Origin: Sarocladium kiliense
Taxonomy: Eukaryota > Ascomycota > Sordariomycetes > Hypocreales > Sarocladiaceae
Length of the DNA: 64,000 nt
NCBI GenBank assembly: GCA_030734395.1
Contig: JAUZTG010000029.1
Coordinates: 7,130,001-7,194,000, forward strand
Reading direction: 5' to 3'
In this document: one piece after another, positions 33,406 to 44,549 of the stretch
Position numbering within the stretch: the first letter of the stretch is position 1
Layout of the letters: each line of letters starts with the position of its first letter
Notes under the pieces: generated by a model
Database searches by the model: none
Seen by the model: only the letters and a program-made list of their open reading frames with translations
What the model was told of the DNA's origin: nothing
Program-made: the position numbers and the translations under genes

Positions 33406-34135
33406 TATTTTAGAGTACTCTCCTGCAACTCGTTACGAAGATGGCTGACTGAGCATGTTGCAGTCTGTTAGCCTCATCTATACGGTTGAAGGGAACGCCT
33501 TATGTGGTGCGCTGGATACGGCGAACCTCGGAGCGTCCAACCCAGACAACCCCTATCAGGGCGAAAATAGTAGCTCTCAAACACGGCCGGGCAAGAACAA
33601 GCCCAATCGGGACCCGACCCGTTACACCCGCTTGCTGGGACAGCTGCCGCCAGCAGTCATGCCTGTTGCGTTTATAAATGTACGTGGCTGAGACTAATGC
33701 ATGTCAGCCTTGTGATCCTGGCGTACGATGGATCAGATGTAAACAAGAGATGAGGATAGATGTGGAGCGAAAATGTTGATACATAAATTGTCTACGTAGG
33801 TGATGACCTCAGTATTGCGTATTTTCCAATTGGGTGATTGCATTTAAGAAAACACCAGGACTCTGAACTCTGAGTTAAGCAAAGCGAATGATGCAAACGG
33901 CCTCGCAAGCCAGTCTTACAATCTGATTTCATAGAAACACCACTTCCTGCAGACAAAGATACACAAGCTTAAAGAAAAGACCTATCGCGCGGCTGTTAGA
34001 GTGGTCGTGATCAAACGTTGTAACCGTCCGTGTAACCGTGAGGAGGCTTCTAGCGATGGAAGGAGGTGTCAGACCGGCAGCGGTGTTGATATTGGCAAAA
34101 CTGCCGTCGGAAGCCTCTCCATCCGTGAAAGTAGC
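33406..34135. other. No gene recognised
   Basis: Short plus-strand ORFs at 33455-33691 lack known motifs. The rest is AT-rich without coding signal. Confidence 0.4.
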
Positions 34136-34537
34136 TTACTGGGGAAACGGCACCATTCTTCGAAAACCTAGTTCCTGCTCGCAGTTTCCCTCCTGTTTAC
34201 TAGTGCAGTCATGCAACCCTTCTGTGTCTCTACGTGAATTATCGGAACATTCGTCTGGTAAAGAGCTCGCGAATGAGTCATCCTTCCGTTTCATAAAGGT
34301 TGCTGGTGTCCATTGAATAGGCAATGGGTAGATAGCTTCGAGTTCCTTGCCGATCTTCAGCCAGCGAAGATCCTTATCGAAATTATACTCATAGTATCTT
34401 CCTCTCCATTGCACTTGGAGATAGATGCGCGCGTGATACTTCTGATTCAGCTTGTTGAATCGTGCTGCGCCTGACTTGCATGACTTAGCGAAGTTCTCTT
34501 TTGTCCGATCTCGCTTCTTGTAGGGCGGATTTGCCAT
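34136..34537 (-). CDS. Small MADS/SRF-like protein (tentative)
   Basis: A single-exon 133-aa frame begins MANPPYKKRDRTKENFAKSC. The region KKRDRTKENFAKSCKSGAAR, then YHARIYLQVQWRGRYYEYN and the tail LEAIYPLPIQWTPATF, resembles the short fungal MADS-box-like proteins that pair a basic helix with a WxGRYxxY-type strand and an SYPLP motif. The match is weak and from memory. Length is as expected for that group. Function, if DNA binding, is inference. Confidence 0.45.
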   Translation of the reverse strand: MANPPYKKRDRTKENFAKSCKSGAARFNKLNQKYHARIYLQVQWRGRYYEYNFDKDLRWLKIGKELEAIYPLPIQWTPATFMKRKDDSFASSLPDECSDNSRRDTEGLHDCTSKQEGNCEQELGFRRMVPFPQ

Positions 34538-34613
34538 GTTTGCGGTTGCGCAGATGTGTTGACAGCTGACGAGTGAGATAGCGACTTCTTAAGTAACAGA
34601 GTCGTCGCCTAGT

Positions 34614-34724
34614 TCATGGCCTGTGGCTGTTTCTAGCCTGCAGACGCAGGAGCTCTGCGAGAACAACCTTCCCGAGGAAATCGGTCGCTCCGGTGAGGAG
34701 AAGGGTATTCTGACGACGCGACAT
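34614..34724 (-). pseudogene. Acyl-CoA-reductase-like NAD-binding fragment
   Basis: Thirty-six codons from the ATG at 34724 include NTLLLTGATDFLGKVVLAEL, the N-terminal Rossmann motif of the fatty acyl-CoA reductase / male-sterility NAD-binding-4 family. A stop follows and no later part of the domain is nearby. Confidence 0.5.
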
Positions 34725-36012
34725 TAGATGGCTTCAGATAGTGGATAGGTATCACGAAGGTGGTCAAGGGCGATGTCTACCAGTCTTTGATACTTCGAAA
34801 CGTCCGGGAGAGTCTGCTCTTAAAAGTTGCCGAAGAACCCTTCCGCCGAGAAAAGGGCCCATGTTATCGGGGAGCCCCCGGCGGAGTAACATCCGCCAGA
34901 GCCACCTGTGGACGTCGGCGTTTCCTGCAACCGGCGGAAGCGTTATTTCCATGGGCCTAGACCGGGAAGAGATTGTATGACCGCGCTGGCCGGTGGATAT
35001 TGTGATGACCGAGTCGGGCTATACGAGTCTGTACTATTGGTCCCTCGTTCTCCCAGTTTGGCAGGTCCTGTGCACAACTATCGCCCCACACCCACTGAAC
35101 CAGATTCCCGGGACAGGGCTCGCCATCTTATTGGACTTCTCTAACTCTAAGCGAGGTTGCGCCTCGAACGACATCTCCTCTCCACCTTTGGCTCCACCCG
35201 GCAGGGCCGCCCCGGAGATTCCGTCAAGGGGCTGGAGTAAGCGCATGTTCAGATCCACCCCAGACTTCAAGATAGAAAGGTCGCTTGCATACACATCGAA
35301 CCAACAGCACTCGGACGTTTATCCTTGTTCGGAGGAACAACAGCTCATGGCAGGGTGAACGCATAAGCCATCCGTCACATGATATTTTCTAAGGTCTTCT
35401 ACCGACGTCTGGATCCAGCCATTGAGCGTCGCACGTCCTCTGGCCGCGCTGCCCAACGTGAGATGGAATGCGTTGAGTCCTTTCCATTCGGGCCTACCTA
35501 ATCGCCATCGGTGGCCCCACATTTTAAGGCTAGAGACCGGGTGGCTGACCAGGACGATACCTCCGATCCCTTGTAGGCAGCTTTCCCGAGTCCTCAGTTG
35601 AGCGCAAACGAGAAGGGTCTGGCTTGGCTCATTTTCGCTCAAAGTTGCCAACTTTGTGGTTCACAGCCCCGTATCCCACTCGGCGTCTGTTGCGCTTATC
35701 CCGCCAAGCGATTTGCTCTCTCTTCTAGGCCCGTCCTCCGCTGTAGGGTGTGGACCTGAGCACTGGCATATCCTACATATCGGATCTATCCTCGGCAGAT
35801 TCACACGCGGATAGACACGGAAGAATGGTTGAAACCCAAAGGCCACATGTTCGCATAGCCCCGAGTGAGGTCTTTGTATGCGATCAACACCGCTCTTGCT
35901 ACTCATGTTGATTGATCATTAATCGCACAACGCCATCCATCATCACTTCACTACCCCATTCGAGATGAAGAATAGTTCTACATAGTTCCTTAACGAGAAG
36001 ACCTTTCGATAT
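34725..36012. other. Gene-poor stretch
   Basis: Short ORFs occur on both strands (for example 35294-35034 minus and 34741-34980 plus) without recognisable domains. The stretch is likely decayed coding or intergenic sequence. Confidence 0.35.
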
Positions 36013-36456
36013 TCAGTGCCCAGAGAGATAGGTGCCCGCCATTTCCTTGAGCCTCTCCATGTTCAGAATTTCTCGATCCATCTCCGACTTCTCTTTCGTC
36101 TTAATGCATTGCACTCTTCGAGGTGACCCTTTAATCGCCCCGCCCCCAGATTCCGAGCAGTCTTCCTCCTCGGCCGCTGTCAATGGCGCAGGGGCGGCAG
36201 CTTTGAAGTTGTTTCGTGGTCTTTGGCCTCGCAACTCATCGTTATCTTGATTCAAGCGACCGTTGGCCTCTAGTATTTCGGCAAGCTTATGATGCTCTTG
36301 CCAGTAGGCAATCTCGAATTTTTTGGAATCGCATTGATGTGAGTTAAGAAGACTAGTTGCTTCTTGAAGCTTCTTCTGGGCAGCTAAAAGCTCAAGGGTG
36401 CTGTCGAGGGTGTTGGAAGGAGCGCTGAAGCTGAGCTGCTGCTGATTGGTTGACAT
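36013..36456 (-). CDS. Coiled-coil hypothetical protein
   Basis: This 147-aa uninterrupted frame has a leucine-rich heptad-like stretch (TLELLAAQKKLQEATSLL, HKLAEILEANGRLNQDNDEL), a middle acidic/Ser segment (EEEDCSESGGG) and a basic C-terminus. No known domain was found. The regular helix and clean frame favour a real gene or the remaining half of a bZIP-like or scaffold protein, but no basic DNA-contact region is seen. Confidence 0.4.
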   Translation of the reverse strand: MSTNQQQLSFSAPSNTLDSTLELLAAQKKLQEATSLLNSHQCDSKKFEIAYWQEHHKLAEILEANGRLNQDNDELRGQRPRNNFKAAAPAPLTAAEEEDCSESGGGAIKGSPRRVQCIKTKEKSEMDREILNMERLKEMAGTYLSGH

Positions 36457-36898
36457 CTGCGTAGTTCTCCACGAGGTAGTATGAAAGGATGAAAATGATA
36501 GTAGAGTAAAGTTCTACGGTAGATATGTGGCACCCGAAGTTCGCAGTCTTAACTCACGCCGGGCGTTGCATCTTTATGCAGTTGGAAGCAATGCCGCGTT
36601 TGGGTCCAAAACTGGGGGGTCTTCTGGTCCCAAATCTGGGGCCCTTTTTTGCTGGGGCTGAACCTACCCTAGTACGCACTTGGGCGAGGCTGTGGGTTGG
36701 GTACATCGCTGACACCAAGGTACATCAAAGCGGAGCCCGGTACTTTGTAGGCCACTTTTGGGCCTTGACCCAGGAACTGAAAGTCAGCCCTGCCTGAACG
36801 GGTGGAGCCATGTTCACCGAGCCTGACCGAGGCCATGACAGTGCTGGAAGTACATACTGTACGTAGGCAACAAGTCGAGGATGCGATTAGGGGGTTGA
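36457..36898. other. Intergenic, no gene recognised
   Basis: One plus-strand ORF (36525-36797) has no motif or signal sequence. The rest lacks coding signal. Confidence 0.35.
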
Positions 36899-38533
36899 CT
36901 AGCCTCCAGAATGTGACTCGCTATGTAAGAAATTTGACCACTGTTCCGAGTTGATCAGGTCTGTGTGGCCCACCCGTAGTGTTCCCCGACGAACGGCTAC
37001 AAGGTGCTGGAATAAGTCGCTCGCCTCCTTGACCCGTCCGTCTGCTTCATATGCCGATGCGAGAACATGCTGTGACGCCAGTCGATCAGGGTGCGTCTCG
37101 TCCAACGTCTCCTCTTCAATCTTCACCACCTGCTCCAGTAACACAATGGCCTCCTTGACCCGTCCGTCCGTCAGGTATGCCGATGCGAGAGTATGCTGCG
37201 ACGCCAGTCGATCAGGGTGCGTCTCGTCCAACGTTTCCTTATGAGTCTTCACCACTAGCTCCAGCAATGTGATGGCCTCCTTGACCCGTCCATCCGCTCG
37301 ATATGCCATTGCGAGATTATGCTGCGACGCCAGTCGATCAGGGTGCGTCTTATCCAACGTTTCCTCGCGAGTCTTCACCACCTGCTCCAGCAGCGTGATG
37401 GCCTCCTTGACCCGTCCGTCTGCTTCATATGCGGATGCAAGAGCATGCTGCGACGCCAGTCGAGAGGGGTGCGTCTTGTCCAACGTTTCCTCGCGAGTCT
37501 TCACCACCTGCTCCAGTAGCGTGATGGCGTCCTCGACCCGCCCATCCGCTTCATATGCGGATGCGAGAGCATGCTGCGACGCCAGTCGAGAAGGGTGCGT
37601 CTTGTCCAACGTTTCCTCGCGAGTCTTCACCACCTGCTCCAGCAGCGTAATAGCCTTCTTGACCCGTCCGTCTGCTTCATATGCCGATGCGAGTTCGTGC
37701 TGCGACGCCAGTCGATCAGGGTGCGTCTTGTCCAACGTTTCCTCGCGAGTCTTCACCACTCGCTCCAGCATTGCCACTGCCTCTCGATTTCGACCCTCCA
37801 CTTGCAAACACCTGCCGACCCAAAATCCGAGATGGCAAGCCTCTTCCCCCCAATCCTCGTCCTCCCCATACACCCCAACCGCCTTCATCACGTGTGGCAG
37901 AAAGTCCCGCCATCTCTCCCGCTCCTCCCACGAATCTGTCGAGAATATCTTCCTCAGGTGCACCAGGGCTGCTCGCTTCCCTTCCCCTGCCGCATCCTGT
38001 CTTGTCAACCACACTCTTGACGCCACATGAACTAATCGATGCATGTCATACGTCCTCCCGTCTGCTCGCACGCTCAAGAATGCGTAGCCGCACAGAACCC
38101 CAATCGCTCGCGTCATCTTCTGCTCAGATCCAACCGGCGGCAGCATCGACCGCGGTATGGCCTTGGACTCAACCTGCCCTATGAAACTGAGCAGCATCGC
38201 CGCCTCCGCATTCTTCTGGATCTGCTCAAAAGACACCACCCACGTATTGGCAACTGCGTTCTGCGCCCCGCGATACCGCGTGTCGTCCTCAAACTCCACC
38301 TCCAAAAGCTCCACCATGTCGCGCTCTGTATTGCGCAGAAGCCGCATGTACTCCACAACTGGCGTCTTGTTCTCATTCAGGTACGCTGCTGCTTGCGTAA
38401 TGGCCAGCGGCAGGTACGTCAGGACCTCCAGCAGCTCCGTCACAACACCATCTTCCGCCGGAAGCTTGTCGATGAGCAACTTCTCCAGCAGCTGCCTGGC
38501 CTCTGTCTCGCTTAGTCTCAATGGTCTACCCAC
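36899..38533 (-). pseudogene. NB-ARC/TPR STAND (NLR-like) protein, decapitated
   Basis: The frame from about 38533 to the stop at 36899 encodes the C-terminal part of an NB-ARC domain (LRLSETEARQLLEKLLIDKL, LPLAITQAAAYLNENKTP, YDMHRLVHVASRVW). Six near-identical 42-aa kinesin-light-chain-type TPR units (37780-37025; consensus LLEQVVKTREETLDKTHP, DRLASQHALASAYEADGR) and one degenerate unit follow. The effector domain and P-loop are missing: upstream of 38533 the frame runs into a dispersed repeat shared with 57.1-57.4 kb. The TPR array itself is unbroken. Such STAND proteins act in fungal self/non-self recognition and programmed cell death. Without its nucleotide-binding loop this copy should not signal. 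Confidence 0.85.
37025..37780 (-). repeat. 126-bp tandem TPR-coding repeats (6 units)
   Basis: Six in-frame units of 126 bp encode near-identical TPR motifs. They differ at a handful of positions (D/S before RLASQH, E/A/N/T/V after it, and the YEADGR/YRADGR/YLTDGR segment). High DNA-level identity shows recent duplication or gene conversion. Confidence 0.9.
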
Positions 38534-38855
38534 TGTATTATCGCTAGGCGGGAGGAGGAGCCTACTGGGATGGCAAGAATAGGTGCAATTTCTTTTAGAG
38601 AGAATACATCCGATAAGATATGATTGGTGGGGTTTGAGCCGAGATGAGCTGTCGCTGCTGTCATCGGAACCTTTGTGTGGGTTGGCACTTCGGCTTGGGA
38701 CAAGTGGCATTCTTTTTTAGCCGAGAGACCGTGTGAAAGCTGAAACAAGAGACCCCTATCAGTTCCTTCTCTATACAGTAGCCCTACAGGGCGGCCAACT
38801 TATACGAAGCATCGTAGTCAGTCCATGACGATTGGCTACGCTGGACCCACCGTGC
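38525..38855 (-). repeat. Dispersed repeat R1, copy a
   Basis: Read on the minus strand, about 330 bp aligns with 57130-57440 plus. Shared blocks are CCAGCGTAGCCAATC, GACTACGATGCTTCGTA, GACAGCAGCGACAGCTCATC or its close variant, and the right end ACAGTGGGTAGA. Similarity is roughly 80 percent by eye. It forms the false N-terminus of the NB-ARC/TPR remnant. The element type is unknown. Confidence 0.75.
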
Positions 38856-39053
38856 CTTGCCTTGCAACTCACCTCCTCGTCATGGAGCTTTTTAGGTGGG
38901 GCCGACTCATCTGCGATTCTTGGAGGCGGATCACCCTGGGGGAGGGGGGTGGGCTCCGCACCCCAATCGCGCGCCATCTCACTCACACTGAACAGAGTGT
39001 TGGGCCAAGGGTTACATCGCTAAGGGTTGAACCGGCAAGAACAACTGCACGCT

Positions 39054-39484
39054 CTCTGCTATGATGGAGTATCTAAACAACATCAATCTTGCTTGAGGCG
39101 GTATGAGCTCTGTTTAGACACTCGATATATGGATGCGGAATTCGTCTCGCCCCTGTGGCCAGAGAGTATTTGACTGCATACCGCTTCTTCACAGAACGGC
39201 TTTGTCTGCTCCACATGTAACCCCAGCGACTTCGGCCGTACCGAAGGAGAATCTGACCTTCATCCGGAGTTCCAACCAAGACTGGAAGTAATATCCCGGG
39301 GATTGCTAACTGCAACGTCACTTCTCCATCCGAGCTGGATCTCATTTCGTGGCAATGGCCGTGAACCTCTTCCGGGCCTTGCTCAACATGCACCTAGGTC
39401 CCGCCCGATATGCACATTTGACTGCCGGACCCATATCATGCCGAATCACTTCACCGATCACTCCGTGCCGGGCTGCAAGGACCA
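39054..39484 (+). repeat. Long inverted repeat R2, left arm (431 bp)
   Basis: The arm begins CTCTGCTATGATGG and ends GGGCTGCAAGGACCA. It is the inverted counterpart of 40950-41380 with about 90 percent identity by eye over the full length. Part of it (from 39332, extending past the arm to about 39554) recurs in direct orientation at 49774-49994. On the minus strand it encodes a peptide with LAARHGVIGEVIRHDMG, preserved in all three copies. Confidence 0.85.
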
Positions 39485-39702
39485 CAATACCCCGAACCAA
39501 TGGGCTGATCCCGATGTCCCTGCCGACGCTGCCAACAAGGGGTTTCAGACACGCTAGTACAAGCGTTAGCAGGAACACAGAGCTCATTGCGGCAATGCTT
39601 AGCGTGATTACTGGCGCGAATCTCCTGGTAAATACAGTTTGGACGGGGAGTTGACCTTGCAGGGACCTTTCTCCAGGTACTCGTGCCAATCACTCATCTC
39701 AG

Positions 39703-39960
39703 GATACTTATCACGCCATCCATGCCGACATCTATAAGTGGTTCAACATCGAATTTGACATCTTCGGCCGCACACCAACCGAATGTCACACCGAGATCGT
39801 CCAGGACATCTTCTCAGACCTCTGGAAGAACGGTTTTATTGAAGAGCGCGAGACGAGCCAACCATTCTGTCCTGTCGAGAAGCACAATACCTTTCTTGCC
39901 GATCGCTTCGTCGAGGGCGAGTGCTCCATCTGCAACCACCCCGCCAAGGGCGGATACTAG
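39703..39960 (+). pseudogene. Methionyl-tRNA synthetase exon fragment
   Basis: Eighty-five codons in frame read DTYHAIHADIYKWF, IEFDIFGRTPTE, EIVQDIFSDLWKNGF, FCPVEKHNTFLADRFVEGEC and SICNHPAKG, then stop. This matches the catalytic-domain region with the zinc-knuckle cysteines (C..C) of eukaryotic MetRS. The fragment is preceded by an intron-like acceptor (CACTCATCTCAG), and nothing else of the enzyme is present. It lies wholly between the two R2 inverted arms, so it appears to be a captured piece of a host housekeeping gene copied from genomic DNA. Confidence 0.8.
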
Positions 39961-40949
39961 CGCTAATGTCGGGAAACGTTTCAGCTGAAAGGATCACTGA
40001 CAAACTCAGTAACCGGAGAATCGACATGATTTGGTAGTACCTTTCCACTCCGATGGTTGAATTACGCCGGCACAGACCAGGCTCAACCCCTTGCCAATAT
40101 GAGCCTTATGAGGTTGCGCGTATTTTTGCCAATCAGCTCTTTCCATGCGCTTGGCCAGGCTTATTACGGTCTCGTAATTGTCGGTGAGCCACTGCCTTCG
40201 AGGTCATGAGTACAAAACGACAGTTCAAATCTGCGTTCGGGAACACCTGTTTTATGCTCGGCGGAAGCGAGCGCGATGCTCAGTACCCAGCGACCTATGT
40301 ACAAGGAGTACACATGTACGAGCCTCGCTAGTCGTTACACTCTCGATTCAATGAAACCAGTTTACTCGCGATCGAGTTTTCTGTTCCCGCATGAGTGTGA
40401 CTACACTAATATCAAGAGCATGGGATCCTACCAGTCGCGGATGAGAATATAGTCTCACAATGCGCAGAACTATTACTATAACTAGCTACCGAAACACCTC
40501 AGCAATACAAAAGTACGAAGAGAACACCATATAGAGAGTGAATTCTTTGGTTTTCTTTAGAAGAGAAGAAGGAAATCGGCAGATGCCGCCGGGCCGCACA
40601 CCACTTAAGTTCCATAGGGCCACTGCGAATCGCCGAGACGCAGTTTCTTACAGTTGTCTGCGATGATATAATGGACGCACTCGCTGGCCGTAGCTGGGCC
40701 CATATTCGTCATGCTTCTGCAATCTTCCCGGTGATAGATATTAGGCAGCAGGTCAAGGTCGCAAACGGGAATATTGAAGATGAGAATATCGTCAAGAATG
40801 TTGTTGTTCGTTGGATTCTCGGCGAGCCCCTTGAAGATCGAAGCTGTGAGGTCCAGGCCCCGTGCCACTTCAATCTGATGCACTGTACGCTGAGTCAGCT
40901 GCGCTCCATCCTTGCGACAGTTCCCACTTTGTATGTAATCGTGCTGGCA

Positions 40950-41380
40950 TGGTCCTTGCAGCCCGGCACGGAGTGATCGGTGAAGTGATTCGGCATGATA
41001 TGGGTCAGGCGGTCGAGTGTGCATATCAGGCGGGACCTAAGTGCATGTTAAGCAAGGCCCGGAAGAGGTTCACGGCCATTGTCACGAGATGAGATCCAGC
41101 TCGGATGGAGAAGTGACGTTGCAGTTAGCAATCCCCGGAGATATTACTTCCAGTCTTGGTTAGAACTTCGGATGAAGGTCATGATTCTCCTTCGGTGCGG
41201 CCGAAGTCGCTGGGGTTACATGTGGAGCTGACAAAGCCGTTCTGTGATTAAGCCGTATGCAGCCAAATACTCTCTGGCCACAGGGGCGACACTAATTCCG
41301 TATCTATATCGAGTATCTAAACGCAGCTCATACCGCCTCAAGCAAGACTCATGTTGTTTAGATATTCCATCATAGCAGAG
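40950..41380 (-). repeat. Long inverted repeat R2, right arm
   Basis: This is the reverse-complement partner of 39054-39484. Matching continues through the blocks CTTGAGGCGGTATGAGCT, CGCCCCTGTGGCCAGAGAG, CCACATGTAACCCCAGCGAC and ATCATGCCGAATCACTTCAC, then stops at GCAAGGACCA. Confidence 0.85.
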
Positions 41381-41807
41381 GAATACAGATTGTTGCCCGT
41401 ATCCCGAACTACCTGCACTATACGTTCCGTCTTTCCTTCAGTGCGCATAACTCATGGCGTTTATTGTTATGCTTCACCTGGCAGATAGCGTTCGGTGCAT
41501 GATGGGTCCAAATATAGATAGTCTTTGGTAAAGCCGCCTCGAAGGAAGCGGGAGAACGGCAGAATGATATAAAAGCTTCCAATCATACAGAAAGTCTATA
41601 GGTTGGTTTAAGTCTTGTAGTTGGTTCCCTTGCCTCCGACAAGCCTAATGTTGGGGTCAAGTTACTGAGGCATTCCGGGAGCTCGTAACATCAGCCATGC
41701 TGCCTGTAATGTGTGTCACTCTCGGGAATCCTGCTATTCCGAGGCCTCTGAATCTGACTCACACGCACGTGTGCCTTGGCTGGCCAGGTGCGAAAGGCGT
41801 GTCTCAT

Positions 41808-42115
41808 GAGGCGTTCAAGGCCTTTCCCGAGGCATCAGAGCAGGGAAATGGGTCTCTAGGAGCGTGGGGAGGTGAGGTCCCGTCGCCGCGTTTCGGGATC
41901 ATCACGACTTCAGCCTCGCGAAATGCTTTTGGGAGGTAGCCCGCCGACAAGGATCCCCGAATGAGAGGCCAGACGTGTTCAGCGATGGCGTGCCAGGACG
42001 CATGTAACATCTTGACTTGATATTGTCTGCTCCTGGTGATGTGTTGCCGGTTCGCAGAATTGCGTCCTTCACTTCTTCAGGCGTCGCTTCTGTGGAGACG
42101 GGAACTCTTCCTCAG
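41808..42115 (-). mobile_element. Non-LTR retrotransposon (LINE) reverse-transcriptase fragment
   Basis: The minus-strand frame reads STEATPEEVKDAILRTGNTS, PGADNIKMLHASWHAIAEHV, LSAGYLPKAFREAEVVMIPK and, after one shift, RRDLTSPRS-stop-RPISLL-stop-CLGKGLERLMR. These are the ordered N-terminal motifs of Tad-like fungal LINE reverse transcriptases. TGG-to-TAG and a second TGA stop fit C:G-to-T:A mutation. Only about 100 codons remain. A short neighbouring sequence (41740-41790) recurs inverted near 57.6 kb. Confidence 0.75.
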
Positions 42116-42573
42116 TGCCTCGACTTTCTCATATTGTGAGACGTACACCACGTCGCCAATTTAAAGTGGTGGTGGCTGGAATGGTCCAGATGACGTGGAG
42201 AGAGGGTAATATTCAAGGGTGCTGAGGGCATGGATTTGATTTGGCGGCGTTGTGGCGCTTACCGGCTGAATCAGCCACCAAGAGGTTACCGCCTTGGATA
42301 TATTACTGACGTCCACCTCGCTTTTAGCTTACCTGTTTTGCATCCTCCCTAAGCCCTCTCGGAAGTTTTTACTTATTACATGTAATTAAGTTTCAGACAT
42401 TCCATTGAGATCTGAAGTTCTTCCGTCGCCCCAGCCTCTGCAACCATTGCCGTCAACGGACAGGTGTCGGATTTTACCACTGCACCAAAAGCGAATGCGC
42501 ACTCTTAATTGAATGCAGGGGATCTACTTTCGGGTCTATCCCTTCCACTTCTGACCAGAGGCTTCATACTGTC
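42116..42573. promoter_or_regulatory. Upstream region of P450
   Basis: About 0.45 kb lies between the LINE fragment and the P450 start, with T-rich tracts after 42330. No specific site was recognised. Confidence 0.3.
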
Positions 42574-44511
42574 ATGTTGGTGGTCTTCTTGGCTGCGCTG
42601 GCCGCATGTGCGGCTTGGCTAAATTACAAGCGACCTGCGCCGTCGCCGAAGCTCGATCTACCCTACGAGCAGTTTGACGGCGATAATTCGGCAGCCCGAT
42701 ATATAACCGAGAGCTTGGACATCCTCACACGAGGCTATAACAAGGTTGGTTATCCTGGTCATACTAGAGCGATTCGGTCGAGCATTTGCGCAAGCTGTCA
42801 GCTGGTCCCGACGGGAACATTAAACTGACATATGCTGACTACATGTCCCCTGACAGTATCTGAAGAATGGAGTCCCATTCTGTATGCGCAATCCGAGCGA
42901 ACCCAAGCGACCAATGGTCCTCCTACCTTTGAAATATCTCAAGGAAGTGAAATGGATTCCCGAGGAGCGGTTGAGCTTCTGGCGTCATATAGACCAGGTA
43001 CGCACTTAAGGGTCTTTGCAGTGGATAGCTTGAACCCTCTGACGCACTGTTCTGTGAAATTTAGCTATCCATTCTGCCCCAGATCGGCGGACCCGGTATC
43101 ACGCATGAGGTGGCCCTCGGAGCAAGGGAGGGCCTCAACCGAGGACTCCGTAAGTTCGTCCAAAGGATCAGACGGAGATGCCCAAAATGGGTATTGACTA
43201 GGTACATGTATGCTGACGAGCTGACTCGGCCTTAGCTCATCTCATCCAACCTCTTCAAGAAGCATGTCTTGCCGCATTCGAGAAGCATGTGCCTGCATGT
43301 CCGGGTAAGGGCCCTAGCGTGACGGGCCAACAGCCTTGTTCTCTTTGGCTTACAGAAACCTGACTGTGCCGCTTAGATTGGACCGAGATCCGACCATACC
43401 AGCTGGTCGTGAAGTTATTTGCCGGCATGTCAGCCTGCGCTATGGTCGGTCGTGAGCTAGGAGACCTCAACTCGGAATGGCAAACTCTGTCAATGCAATA
43501 TGTCGAAGCTGCCTTGAGTGCACCAGGCAAAGTTAAACAGGCATACCCACCATGCCTCTACTGGCTATCCAGGTACTTCAATGACGCCGTCATAACAATG
43601 TTCAGAATTCAAGGCCGAGCGAGTGAGCTCCTGAAACCGGTTCTGGCTGAACGCATCGCAACTAGTGCGAGGGTATCGGAGTCTACAAACATGAAGCGGA
43701 CGGGGTGCAAAAAATATGAGGACGCTGTTCAATGGCTCCTCGACGCGCATGCCGCCAGGGGCAAGGACGTGGACCCCGTCCAGATCACCCGTGATATCTT
43801 CATTATCATGACCGCATCGATCCATAGCACGTCAGGTGCCGGCCTCTGTGTTATCTTGGACATGATGGAACATCCGGAGGCGGTCCAAGAAATCAAGGAA
43901 GAGATTGCTCGTGTTACGAGCGCGAATCCCACGTGGACTCGGCAAGCCTTGTCAGAACTGAGGCTCCTCGACAGCTTTATGCGAGAGAGTGCGCGGGTCC
44001 ATTCTTTAACGCAATGTAGGCGATTGCCCGTTCATGTCTACGTTCAAAGACTTTCGGCTCGGTTGCTGACGTTTTCATGTCTCACCTAGATACAGCAGTG
44101 CAACGTATAACAGTCGCCGAGCCTTTCACATTCAAGGACGGCCTGACCATACCCCCTGATACTACGCTGGCATTCGCGAGTTATAACCACAACTTCGACC
44201 CCGATGTCCATGAGGAACCCACCAAGTTTGACCCGAAACGGCACCTGCGCAAGCGCCAAGGTGAAGACACGCGCAAGTTCCACTTCGCTTCTGTGTCGGA
44301 AGACATGATTAACTGGGGCGCTGGCCGTCACGCCTGTCCGGGTCGTTTCTTTGCTCAAGAAACGCTAAAGCTTATGCTCGTACACTTCCTAACGCACTAC
44401 GAGTTCAGGCATACGGATGAGGGTGCCAAGAGCCCGCATTACATACCCGCCAATCTCTTCTGCGTGCCGAACCCAGTTCTACCGATCATGATCAGGGAGA
44501 GCCAGGCTTAG
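42574..44511 (+). CDS. Cytochrome P450 monooxygenase
   Basis: Six exons (42574-42744, 42857-42997, 43065-43149, 43236-43304, 43377-44015, 44090-44511) join in frame to 508 aa, all introns GT..AG. There is an N-terminal anchor (MLVVFLAALAACAAW). I-helix MTASIHSTSG is followed by ESAR as the ExxR motif and by the heme loop WGAGRHACPGRFF (Cys451). The xxIHSTS I-helix and GAGRHACPGRF loop are typical of fungal secondary-metabolite P450s related to the ent-kaurene-oxidase-like group. It lies tail to tail with a truncated LaeA-like methyltransferase and between repeat-derived blocks, so it may be a survivor of a broken-up cluster. No lesion was found, despite the surroundings. Confidence 0.85.
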
Positions 44512-44549
44512 AATAAGAATCCAGGAAGGACCGTTTAGAGTGTGCTTTT

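Larger units (their letters stand above)
39054..41380. mobile_element. Putative non-autonomous element with 431-bp inverted ends and captured gene fragment
   Basis: The 431-bp inverted arms (39054-39484 and 40950-41380) enclose 1465 bp that holds the MetRS fragment and other non-repeated sequence, including a minus-strand frame at 41024-40605 (EDCRSMTNMGPATASECVHY) that I cannot assign. No transposase is present. No clear target-site duplication was seen at the outer ends. The layout resembles Pack-type elements, but a simple inverted duplication is an alternative. Confidence 0.5.

Noticed and set aside
37269..38030. Long plus-strand ORF (about 250 codons) opposite the TPR array
   Set aside because: It is an antisense shadow of the 126-bp TPR repeats. 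It repeats with the same period and lacks any motif.
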